Assembly (NCBI GenBank): GCA_947090755.1
Contig: CAMUPF010000010.1
Coordinates: 1 to 57,042, forward strand
Length of the DNA: 57,042 nucleotides
Origin: an uncultured Candidatus Melainabacteria bacterium
GTDB taxonomy: Bacteria > Cyanobacteriota > Vampirovibrionia > Gastranaerophilales > Gastranaerophilaceae
Reading direction: 5' to 3'
Of this stretch, positions 15,481 to 23,104 are shown piece after piece (the first letter of the stretch is position 1; each line of letters starts with the position of its first letter). Made by a program: the position numbers and the translations under genes. The notes beneath the pieces are model-generated. The model had not been told where the DNA came from. It saw only the letters and a program-made list of their open reading frames with translations, and made no database searches.

Positions 15481-16472
15481 TTATTTTTCTTTTCTAAAAT
15501 CTTTTGCGTCTGTTTTACGCTTTCTATAAAATGTTTTTCAACTGCGGAAAGCTCGTCTTTAACTGTTTCTTTATATTTAGCATACTCTGCCAGTGCTTTA
15601 TTCTCAGCCTCAAGTTTTGATATGGTTCCAGAGTTTTCAAGTAATTCCGACCCTGTCATTTTAATAAAATCATCAAGTTTTAAAATCCAATCTTTCATTG
15701 TCATTGGAACTTGTCTAATTGCTTGCAATTCAGCAAATTCAAGGTAGGCTGAAGTAATTCTGTTTAAAATATTCAATTCTTTTTCATCCAGATAGTTTTT
15801 TGCAACAGTAACTTCGTTTTTTCTTGGATGATTACCTTTAAAAACTGTTAAGCCCATGTTATCTTTGGCACTATCTGCTCTTAAATAAATAATTTCAGCA
15901 GCAGTATGACCATGGGCTGCAAAATGCATTTTATTTTGAACAACTTTAAAGAATTTTATCGTTTCATCTGCCTTAGGGCTATAATCAATGCTTGTTGCAT
16001 AAATATCTAAAATCTGGCGGTAAAAAACTTTTTCAGATGAGCGAATATCTCTAATTCTCTCTAAAAGTTCTTTCCAATACCCGCCACCACCGGATTGTTT
16101 TAATAATTCATCATTAAGAGCAAACCCTTTAATCATATATTCTTTAAGGGTTTGCGTTGCCCAAATTCTAAATTGAGTACCTCTTAAAGATTTAACGCGA
16201 TAACCGACAGAAATTATAACATCAAGGTTATAATGTTTTGTATTGTAGTTTTTTCCGTCATTGGCAGTTATTCGGAAATTCCGAACAACTGAATTTTCAT
16301 CAAGTTCACCTTCTTCAAAAATATGGGAAATATGTTCGCTAATATTTGCCTTACTTGATTGAAACAACTCAACCATTTGATTTTGTGTAAGCCAGACGGT
16401 TTCATTTTCAATTTTTACATCTATTTTTGTTTTGCCGTCTTGGGTTTGATAAATTATTATATTATTTTCCAT
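15474..16472 (-). CDS. RhuM-family protein
   Basis: The protein of 332 residues matches the RhuM virulence family pattern: MENNIIIYQTQDGKTKIDVK, ETVWLTQNQMVELFQSSKANI, HIFEEGELDENSVVRNFR, YNLDVIISVGYRVKS, RGTQFRIWATQTLKEYMIKG and a C-terminal coiled region. RhuM was named in Salmonella pathogenicity island 3; homologues are common in mobile and defence islands. The biochemical role is not established, although the N-terminal part resembles phage anti-repressor/Bro-like DNA-binding modules. The gene is flanked by copies A and B of the long module, and its 3' end lies inside the conserved segment 3. It is likely expressed from within module B. Confidence 0.88.
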   Translation of the reverse strand: MENNIIIYQTQDGKTKIDVKIENETVWLTQNQMVELFQSSKANISEHISHIFEEGELDENSVVRNFRITANDGKNYNTKHYNLDVIISVGYRVKSLRGTQFRIWATQTLKEYMIKGFALNDELLKQSGGGGYWKELLERIRDIRSSEKVFYRQILDIYATSIDYSPKADETIKFFKVVQNKMHFAAHGHTAAEIIYLRADSAKDNMGLTVFKGNHPRKNEVTVAKNYLDEKELNILNRITSAYLEFAELQAIRQVPMTMKDWILKLDDFIKMTGSELLENSGTISKLEAENKALAEYAKYKETVKDELSAVEKHFIESVKQTQKILEKKNKK

Positions 16473-16531
16473 TAAAACATTATTCTCCTAAAGCGTATTA
16501 TATAACAAAAACAGGGAAATTGCTCTTAGTA

Positions 16532-17168
16532 TCTCAATCTCAAAGACATTTCGACACATCTCATTTTATGAGACAAATTATTTTTGCACTTTGTTGCACT
16601 GTTTTGCACTCGGGGATAGGTTGATTCGGCGGGAGATAGACCTTGAAACAAGTTCAGGGCAACAGATTTGCGGTGCAAAAGAGTGCAAGAATAGAGATAA
16701 AAGTGCAAAAAATGACCCACAAATCTCAACACTAAAAAATCGCCTCAAAGGGCGATGGTGTGGGTGATTGCGTTATATTAACTGCCATCTAAAAGTCTCT
16801 AATAAGTTATACTCAACACTAAAAAATCGCCTCAAAGGGCGATGGTGCGGGTATTTAGTTTATATAAAACGCCATTTAAAAGTCTCTGATACATTATAAT
16901 TATATAGGTCATATTGGTGCAAAAGAATGCAAGAATAGAGACATTAGAACTATACATGCCAGAGTAGAGATTGGAACTCTTAAAAAACCTGAAAATCCAC
17001 TCGCCTTAGATTATACGACGTTAACTTGAGTATAAAATTTTGAATTTCTTATTTTTCTATAACTTTCCTTTCGTTTTATCTTAGCATACACATTAATTGC
17101 TCTTGTTCAAAGGAAAGTCAAGTGTTTTTGTTAAAAATTTTATTAAGAAACTATTAAGTTATTTTTTT
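16532..17168. repeat. Long non-coding module, copy B, with internal 87-bp tandem duplication
   Basis: Fills the gap between the RhuM gene and the nuclease-STAND gene. Segment 1 (16532-16811) matches copy A, including the TTGCACT sites, the palindrome and the minus-strand terminator (16734-16756). An 87-bp part (from CTCAACACTAAAAAATCGCC at 16725) is repeated at 16812 with about 85 per cent identity, which duplicates the terminator. Segment 2 (16914-16980) again has the ATAGAGACA and CATGCCAGAGTAGAGATT motifs. Segment 3 (17080-17168) again has CATTAATTGCTCTTGTT and ends in the 3' end of the next gene. No coding capacity is seen. Confidence 0.85.
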
Positions 17169-19364
17169 TAGAGTAAGAAATAAATCTTTAATATTTTCAT
17201 TATCATCTTGCATTTGCTTTAAATAATTAAGATGATCTTTTGAATTTTCATTTTCATTGGATTCATCAAGCTTTTGCTGTGCTAGTAGTTCCTCAATTGT
17301 GTTTTCAAGTTCTCTTAAATCGCAACCTATTATATCAAATTTCCCTATTAAATTCTCTAATTTTTCTTTATCACATTCAAGAGTATACGGATCACAATCA
17401 CAATTATCTATTGAGTTTTCTATCAAATCATCTAGGTTAACAATTATATTCACTTTTATACTGCTACCATATTGTTCAATTAGATCTTCATCATAATCCT
17501 CAAGAAAATTCATCAAAATATCCAAATCATATACACTATTGCAAGAATTAACATCCTTAGTAACTGAATCCATAAAATTAATAATAAAACTATTAACAAT
17601 TTCGTTTTCATCAAAAATTGAGCTTGTAAGCTTATTTAGAAAATTTTCCATTTCTGATAGTTTATGATCTTTAACTATATAAGAAAGTTCGGACTGTAAC
17701 TTATCAAGCAATGCTATATCTTCAGTTTTAATTATTATGTCAAACAACAAGTCAACTAACCTATACTGCCAATTATTTAAATTATATTGTTTAACTTTTT
17801 CAAAAAGTATATAGGCATATGTTTCATCAACATTTTCTTTACCAATTAAGGAAGCCTCTATCCAAATAAATTGATCAACAGTATCTGCAATTTCTATAAA
17901 ATCAGAAACTATATTATTTTCAACAATATAGTTTTCAAGAAAATCAGTTATTGATGGATTACAAAAAGATATACCATATGGATTTGTGTTAATAAAATCG
18001 CCTTCAAGAATTTTTAAACATTTTCTAAAATCTAAATCTGTAAAATTTTCTAAATATAATTTAGAACAAATATTTTTTGAAATTTCTTTTACCGCTTGTT
18101 TGCAATTCGGTTTCCAATATCTTCCCCCAAGAGAAACTACTGAAAAAAGCACACTTCTTGTCTTGTTATCAATTTGATTTTCAAAAGCATGCTTCCATAT
18201 TTCAGAAGGATTATCTAAATTTTTAATAAATTCACAATGGTAATCTTGCGCAGGTATATTTTCATGAATTTTTAATTTCGTCATAGATTCAATAATCCGA
18301 GGATTATAATTCGGATGTTCAATAATTGAAAAATATCTATGCTCAATTAAGAGATTATCTATATATTCTTGGGGTAATTCAGAAAAATATAAATGACTGT
18401 ATAAAATATCCGCTTTTATTTTTTTAGTGTAATTTTTTAAATCGATAATACATTTTTTAAAATCAAATTTCTCAATCTTTTCATGTAATAACTTTGATTG
18501 TTGCAAAATATATTCTCTTGTAGTGAGTATTAATTTTTTATTTTTTGATTTATTTATACGATTTATAAAAATTATTAAGGATGAGTCTTCATTTTTTGTT
18601 AGATGTGTTTCGCCTAAAAAATCGTCATAATAAAATATTTTTTTTACACTTGGATCTAAGTTGTAAACAGAATATGCATCTTGAATATTTTCTGAAATAT
18701 TAAAAAATTCATACCCGCCATCTGCAACATAGCTATAAACTATCATTTCCGCTAAAGTTGTTTTGCCAACTCCCGGCGCACCTGAGATAACTACAAAATT
18801 CTCACTATTTAAAATATTTTGCGCTTCGCTTACGCTTGGATTAGAAACAAATTTCTTAATTTTTTCTTTTATTTCATCCAATTTAAAACGAGACTCATTT
18901 ACAATATTGCTGTGTAAAATTTGCTCTAATACTTTAGTGCTTGTCAACCACAATTTAAAATGTTCTCTTTCAATTTCGGGAAATTTTGTAATCAAATTAT
19001 TTAAATCATCATTTCCATATATATCAGATGCTGATTTGATAAAAGGATAACATATTTGCATAACTTTATCTTTATTTTTAGGACTTAGCGATTGCGATGT
19101 TGATATTATGTATCTTTTTGGATTTAATTCTTTTATTTTTTCAGCTTCAATCTTTAGTGCATTATATAAATCATTTAACGTAGAGTTCTTATAATGCTTA
19201 CATTGCACAATTAATTGATTTAAGGTATCTTTTGAATGCCTTAAATCAATCCCACCATCTTTACCGGATTTAAATGTTTCAAGCGTAATTGATAACTCTT
19301 TTTGCAATAAATCTCTTGTTAATAATTCAAAATCTTTTGGTGATAATGTTTCAAAATTATACAT
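17154..19364 (-). CDS. Restriction-endonuclease-like and STAND NTPase protein
   Basis: The protein of 736 residues combines an N-terminal Mrr-type PD-(D/E)xK nuclease with a STAND-type NTPase. The nuclease core is GKDGGIDLRH (D40) followed by LIVQCKHYKN (Q54, K56). The NTPase has Walker A GAPGVGKTT (195-203) and a Walker B-like KKIFYYDDFLG, then a helical C-terminal region of about 350 residues that may sense a trigger. Nuclease-STAND fusions are known anti-phage sensors (Avs-like and related nSTAND proteins). At this size it is smaller than classic Avs proteins. No partner gene is adjacent. It sits between module copies B and C and is probably a single-gene defence cassette. Confidence 0.85.
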   Translation of the reverse strand: MYNFETLSPKDFELLTRDLLQKELSITLETFKSGKDGGIDLRHSKDTLNQLIVQCKHYKNSTLNDLYNALKIEAEKIKELNPKRYIISTSQSLSPKNKDKVMQICYPFIKSASDIYGNDDLNNLITKFPEIEREHFKLWLTSTKVLEQILHSNIVNESRFKLDEIKEKIKKFVSNPSVSEAQNILNSENFVVISGAPGVGKTTLAEMIVYSYVADGGYEFFNISENIQDAYSVYNLDPSVKKIFYYDDFLGETHLTKNEDSSLIIFINRINKSKNKKLILTTREYILQQSKLLHEKIEKFDFKKCIIDLKNYTKKIKADILYSHLYFSELPQEYIDNLLIEHRYFSIIEHPNYNPRIIESMTKLKIHENIPAQDYHCEFIKNLDNPSEIWKHAFENQIDNKTRSVLFSVVSLGGRYWKPNCKQAVKEISKNICSKLYLENFTDLDFRKCLKILEGDFINTNPYGISFCNPSITDFLENYIVENNIVSDFIEIADTVDQFIWIEASLIGKENVDETYAYILFEKVKQYNLNNWQYRLVDLLFDIIIKTEDIALLDKLQSELSYIVKDHKLSEMENFLNKLTSSIFDENEIVNSFIINFMDSVTKDVNSCNSVYDLDILMNFLEDYDEDLIEQYGSSIKVNIIVNLDDLIENSIDNCDCDPYTLECDKEKLENLIGKFDIIGCDLRELENTIEELLAQQKLDESNENENSKDHLNYLKQMQDDNENIKDLFLTLKKIT

Positions 19365-19420
19365 CCGTTACATCCTTTTGTTTAATTATAGTATAAATAT
19401 TCTGTTCAGAGTTGAAGAAA

Positions 19421-19704
19421 TCTCAATCTCAGAGACATTTCGACACATCTTAATTTACGAGATAAATTATTTTTGCACTTTATTACACTGTTTTGCACTC
19501 GGGAAAAGATTGAGGTGGGGGGGGGGATAGACCCTAAAACAAGTTCAGGGGGACGGGTTTGCGGTGCAAGTTAGTGCAAAAATAGAGACAAAAGTGCAAA
19601 TTTTGACCGCCAAATCTCAACACTAAAAAATCGCCTCTATGGGCGATGGTGTAGACGATTGGCTTATATTAACTGCCATCCAAATGTCTCTAATACATTA
19701 TAAC
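19421..19704. repeat. Long non-coding module, copy C (segment 1 only)
   Basis: Upstream of the nuclease-STAND gene and at the right end of the cargo region. It matches segment 1 of copies A and B (CTCAATCTCAGAGACATTTC, the TTGCACT and AGTGCAA sites, the palindrome ACCCTAAAACAAGTTCAGGG, and terminator ATCGCC/GGCGAT at 19630-19647). It lacks segments 2 and 3. A run of 10 G (19517-19526) replaces a mixed sequence in the other copies. The adjoining 19705-19761 is AT-rich with no feature seen. Confidence 0.82.
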
Positions 19705-19761
19705 CAGTTGAAAATATAACTCCAATTATTATTTAATTGAAACAAACTGAAACAAAGCATT

Positions 19762-19794
19762 AAAAAAGAGTTTCGTTAATCTCGAAACTCTTTT
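19762..19794 (-). terminator. Terminator of tRNA-Met
   Basis: Stem AAAAGAGTTTCG/CGAAACTCTTTT with six T residues on the minus strand, directly downstream of the tRNA-Met gene. Confidence 0.85.
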
Positions 19795-19801
19795 GTTATA
19801 A

Positions 19802-19875
19802 TAGCTGGGGAGAGACTCGAACTCTCGACCTCTCGGGTATGAGCCGAACGCTCTAGCCAGCTGAGCTACCCAGCC
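19802..19875 (-). tRNA. tRNA-Met (CAT anticodon)
   Basis: Full cloverleaf of 74 nt: acceptor GGCTGGG/CCCAGCT (first pair G-U), D-arm GCTC/GAGC, anticodon arm TTCGG-CTCATAC-CCGAG, variable AGGTC, T-arm GAGAG-TTCGAGT-CTCTC. No CCA is encoded. The lack of a C1-A72 mismatch makes it elongator rather than initiator. A CAT anticodon could also belong to a tRNA-Ile with lysidine; Met is the more likely reading. Confidence 0.92.
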
Positions 19876-20013
19876 ATGCTATTACTTTTTTATTTAATTT
19901 CCAACTTGGTTTTATCTTTATTGAAACAATTTTGAAACAATTTCAGATATTTAATTTTTGTTTAGCCCTATAACTCGCTTATATCAAGCATTTCGGCTTT
20001 ACCTTTGGCAGTT

Positions 20014-20062
20014 GACTCTACGGGTATGAGCCGTGCGCTCTCACCAGCTGAGCTACCTTGCC
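20014..20062 (-). pseudogene. Truncated tRNA-Met (5' part only)
   Basis: The first 48-49 nt of a second CAT tRNA: acceptor 5' strand GGCAAGG, D-arm GCTC/GAGC, anticodon arm CACGG-CTCATAC-CCGTA. Similarity stops in the variable loop; no T-arm and no CCTTGCC 3' acceptor strand follow. Such remnants mark integration sites of island elements or a deletion. It lies 138 bp beyond the intact tRNA-Met and marks the right edge of the accessory region. Confidence 0.8.
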
Positions 20063-20176
20063 ATTTTTCTCTTCGGTTTTTATTTTCACACAAACATTAT
20101 CAAAAATCAACCCTTTTTATTTACAACATTGTTAATTTTATTACTTTATAATAAAATACCAGTAAAGGGAGGGTGT

Positions 20177-21127
20177 ATGCGACAATATTTTAAAACCAAA
20201 GAAGTTAGCTATAATGCTATTTTTTACAGTGCGTTCAAGGCGCTTATCGTTCTTGAACTGCTTATGCAATCACCCAAAACTCTCGATGAGCTTTGTGATG
20301 CCCTTATCAAATCACCTCACGTTAAGTCTAATATTTCAAAAGATACTTTACGCGTTTATATTAATTCTTTTAAAATAGCGGGCTGTAAGGTCGAAAAAAA
20401 ACTTACAGGCGAAAAACATAGAGAATATGCCTATTTTATAAAAGAAAATCCATTCAGGCCGGTGATTTCTAATTTACAGATTGAAAAGCTTTTCGACATT
20501 TATGACGTTATTATGTATAATATGCCGTTTGAAGAATTTTTAAATACGGATATTTTATTCCGAAAATTTATGGAATGTTTTAATAATCCGGTTTTTAACG
20601 AGGCATATTGTGCACATTCACTTTTAAAAGATATGGATTTTGACTTATTGCGAACCCTTGAACAATGCTGTCAGGAGAATTCTCTTGTGACAGTTTTATA
20701 TAATTCGCCACGCTCCGGCCTCAAGGAAATCCCGATTATTGCCCACCAAATGAAAATACAGAGCGATAAACTTTATATTGAAGGCTTTGGTATGGAATAT
20801 AATCAGGAGGCAATCTTTTTATTAAACAGAATCGTAAAAATTACTAATATTGTTTCGTCTGCAAATATTAAAATGCCGGAGGATAATATGATTGATGTTA
20901 TATGCGAATTTTACGATTCTGATATTGAACTCACACCTAACGAAACAGTAATTTCACAAACAGATTCGGTGCGGACTGTTATGCATAAAACTTCTAATAA
21001 AGTTTTAAACAACCACAGATTTCTGCAACTGGCCCAAAACTGCAAAATCATCAGCCCGCAAGAATACAGAGATGAATTTATTACCGGATTGAAAAACGTT
21101 AAAGGAATTTATGAATATGGAAAATAG
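20177..21127 (+). CDS. WYL-domain regulator 1
   Basis: The protein of 316 residues has an N-terminal winged-helix-like part (ALIVLELLMQSPKTLDELCDALIK, then NISKDTLRVYINSFKIAGCKVEKK) and a WYL-like domain (NSLVTVLYNSPRSGLKEIPIIAHQMKI, KLYIEGFGMEYNQEAIFLLNRIVKI). WYL proteins are transcriptional regulators that can sense nucleic-acid or other ligands; PafBC is the best-known tandem pair. ATG at 20177 is chosen because AAAGGGAGGG directly precedes it; the longer frame runs back through the tRNA remnant. The 3' end overlaps the next WYL gene by 17 nt. Confidence 0.8.
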   Translation: MRQYFKTKEVSYNAIFYSAFKALIVLELLMQSPKTLDELCDALIKSPHVKSNISKDTLRVYINSFKIAGCKVEKKLTGEKHREYAYFIKENPFRPVISNLQIEKLFDIYDVIMYNMPFEEFLNTDILFRKFMECFNNPVFNEAYCAHSLLKDMDFDLLRTLEQCCQENSLVTVLYNSPRSGLKEIPIIAHQMKIQSDKLYIEGFGMEYNQEAIFLLNRIVKITNIVSSANIKMPEDNMIDVICEFYDSDIELTPNETVISQTDSVRTVMHKTSNKVLNNHRFLQLAQNCKIISPQEYRDEFITGLKNVKGIYEYGK

Positions 21128-22064
21128 CAGCAAGCAAATCGACAGTTGTATAAAAATGTTCGCCCTTCTAAAACTTTTATTAGAGGACAATGCAAACTTT
21201 AATCAGGTTATAAAAGTAATCTCTGATGGGCCGCAAAGTACAGGCAGCGAAAATAGTAATTATAGCGTCACTCTTAATAAATACTTGAACACACTCAAAA
21301 TTTTCGGATTGAATGTTAAAAAAGAAAGAGGACAATATCATTTACTCAACCCGCTTTTCAAAATAAATCTTACAGCCCAAGAATTGAAAGCCTTTTTGCT
21401 TTTAAAACGCTACAGCGAATCTGAAGAGCTTGAAGAGAGTATGCGGGAAGAGCTTACCAAAATCATCAGGGCTTTTGAACTTCGCTTTTCCGAAAGTACA
21501 CAGATGCTTGCGAAAGCAAATGAATCACAACATAACGCAAACTTCAATTTTTATTATAAAAAATTCACAGATAAACTCGACACCTGCTCCAAATTTTGCC
21601 GTGAAGATTATATTGTTGAAATAATTTACTATGATAAAAAGAACAAAGAGAAAAAAATAAACTGTAAAGCATTAGACCTTAATTATAGAAGCGGTGCTGT
21701 ATTTTTAGAAGTATTAGACCTCACTTCACGCTTAACGAGCCAAATTTCCCTCGACAAAATTATAAGTATCAAACAATCACACTCTAAAACTGATAGTGCA
21801 AAGAATATGAATAGAGTTGTAGTTTTCGGCTTAAAAGGGCGACTCGCAAAAAATTACAAACTAAGGAAGTGGGAATATGCAAGAGGCATAGAAAACGAAT
21901 GGCTCATAATTGTTAACAGGGACGAAAACGAAGATGAATTGACAAAACGAATATTAAAATACGGCGATTCGTGTAAAGTTTACGGTCCTCTGGATTACAA
22001 AAATAAAATTTATTCGACATTCTCTGAAATATTAAAACTTTATGAACCGGAGACAACTAGTTAG
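21111..22064 (+). CDS. WYL-domain regulator 2
   Basis: Second member of the tandem pair, 317 residues. The N-terminal helix-turn-helix part is CIKMFALLKLLLEDNANFNQVI, and NKYLNTLKIFGLNVKKERGQY follows. The middle part NPLFKINLTAQELKAFLLLKR is typical of WYL regulators, and the C-terminal domain contains IVEIIYYDKKNKEKKINCKALDLNYRSGAVFLEV with RLTSQISLDKI. RBS AAAGGAA lies just before two in-frame ATGs (21111 and 21117). Translational coupling with the upstream gene is likely. The tandem arrangement resembles pafBC, so a heterodimeric regulator is a reasonable guess. The 3' end overlaps the convergent gene at 22057 by 8 nt. Confidence 0.8.
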   Translation: MNMENSSKQIDSCIKMFALLKLLLEDNANFNQVIKVISDGPQSTGSENSNYSVTLNKYLNTLKIFGLNVKKERGQYHLLNPLFKINLTAQELKAFLLLKRYSESEELEESMREELTKIIRAFELRFSESTQMLAKANESQHNANFNFYYKKFTDKLDTCSKFCREDYIVEIIYYDKKNKEKKINCKALDLNYRSGAVFLEVLDLTSRLTSQISLDKIISIKQSHSKTDSAKNMNRVVVFGLKGRLAKNYKLRKWEYARGIENEWLIIVNRDENEDELTKRILKYGDSCKVYGPLDYKNKIYSTFSEILKLYEPETTS

Positions 22065-22722
22065 TTGTACCTGCTTTGTATCCGCAAAACGCGTAAACCG
22101 CAGGGAGAATCCGCTCCAGTTTCATTTTTTTGACGAATTTTACTTTGGCAAGAACCATAATACCGATTAAGTCGTCAACACTTGCGATAGCGTCTTTAAA
22201 TTTAAGTTTTCTATCAGGTTCATCATCGTCGATATCGGATACGAAGTTCGCGATTTTCACCGCAGCCTGCCATCCTGTGGTTACGGCCAAACCTGTAGCT
22301 GCAAGCTTGGCGGGAGTATTATTGAGCCGCTTAAATTCATCACAAAAAAGCATTGCGCCGGAGACCGCCAGACCCGGGACGGCAATCATGGAATATTGAA
22401 AAATGCCTTCATCAAGCTTGCGTTCATGTTTTTTACGGTTAGAAGTCAAAACGCCGCCGAGAACACCGCCGCTTACTGCACTAAGGGCAACTCCAAGCAT
22501 CTCTTTTAGGGAATAATTCACATCAAAAAAGCCTTTATTCTGCTTTCTTGCAATCAATGCAACCGCAAGAGCGGCGCCGCTTGCCGCGGTAATTGCCGAA
22601 GCAATTTTCGTCTGTGCGGAAGCTTCCGAGGCACGTCTGCGCTTATTATCCCTAATCACTGATATTTTCTTATTTTGACAATTGCTATTCGGGGTATTAT
22701 TAATTGTTACCGGCTGTATCAT
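22057..22722 (-). CDS. Hypothetical membrane protein
   Basis: I do not recognise this protein of 221 residues. A basic N-terminus (RDNKRRRASEASAQTK) is followed by several Ala/Gly-rich hydrophobic segments: SAITAASGAALAVALIA, MLGVALSAVSGGVLGGVL, SMIAVPGLAVSGAMLF and KLAATGLAVTTGWQAAVKI. This suggests three or four membrane helices. The composition and the start (MIQPVTINNTPNS) resemble lineage-specific membrane proteins of this group such as the large protein at 28778. Convergent with WYL regulator 2. No function can be assigned. Confidence 0.72.
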   Translation of the reverse strand: MIQPVTINNTPNSNCQNKKISVIRDNKRRRASEASAQTKIASAITAASGAALAVALIARKQNKGFFDVNYSLKEMLGVALSAVSGGVLGGVLTSNRKKHERKLDEGIFQYSMIAVPGLAVSGAMLFCDEFKRLNNTPAKLAATGLAVTTGWQAAVKIANFVSDIDDDEPDRKLKFKDAIASVDDLIGIMVLAKVKFVKKMKLERILPAVYAFCGYKAGTTN

Positions 22723-22770
22723 AATTTTAATTTAACGTAAAAATGTTAGAATCATGTTAGCCGGTACGAC

Positions 22771-22801
22771 AAAAGCACCCGTCTAATTAACGGGTGCTTT
22801 T
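22771..22801 (-). terminator. rpmB terminator
   Basis: Stem AAAAGCACCCG/CGGGTGCTTTT downstream of rpmB on the minus strand; the symmetrical A/T flanks would also work for the other strand. Confidence 0.85.
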
Positions 22802-22821
22802 CAAATAATTTTAACGCAGAA

Positions 22822-23013
22822 TTATACAGCTTTTTTTACTAAACCTTTTTTAAGGCAAGATGTGCAGACTTTAACAGATTTAACCTGACCGTTGATTTCT
22901 GCTCTAACAGTTTGAAGGTTAGGTTGTTGGTGTTTAACGTTTTGTTTATTTGAGAAAGATCTGCTTGCAGCTTTTAAACTTTCTTTTCCGCATATTTCAC
23001 ATTTTTTTGACAT
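22822..23013 (-). CDS. rpmB: 50S ribosomal protein bL28
   Basis: The protein of 63 residues has the bL28 signature: MSKKCEICGKES, KQNVKHQQPNLQTVRAEING and KVCTSCLKKGLVKK. Two CxxC pairs (CEIC, CTSC) make this the zinc-binding form. It binds 23S rRNA in the large subunit and is needed late in assembly. It is a single gene with its own terminator and an AGGAATATT-type leader upstream; normal length. Confidence 0.95.
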   Translation of the reverse strand: MSKKCEICGKESLKAASRSFSNKQNVKHQQPNLQTVRAEINGQVKSVKVCTSCLKKGLVKKAV

Positions 23014-23104
23014 AATAATATTCCTTTTCTAGCTAGTAGTATAACAACATCATACAATGAAAATTCTTTTTTGCAAGCCGCGCCGACAAATTTGTTAATA
23101 AAAT

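Noticed and set aside
14869-19704. Retron or group II intron as source of the repeated module
   Set aside because: No reverse transcriptase gene is nearby and the module lacks a recognisable intron domain V; the many TTGCACT sites favour transposon ends.
20033-20176. N-terminal extension of WYL regulator 1
   Set aside because: The extension translates the truncated tRNA-Met and AT-rich DNA; AAAGGGAGGG marks the ATG at 20177.
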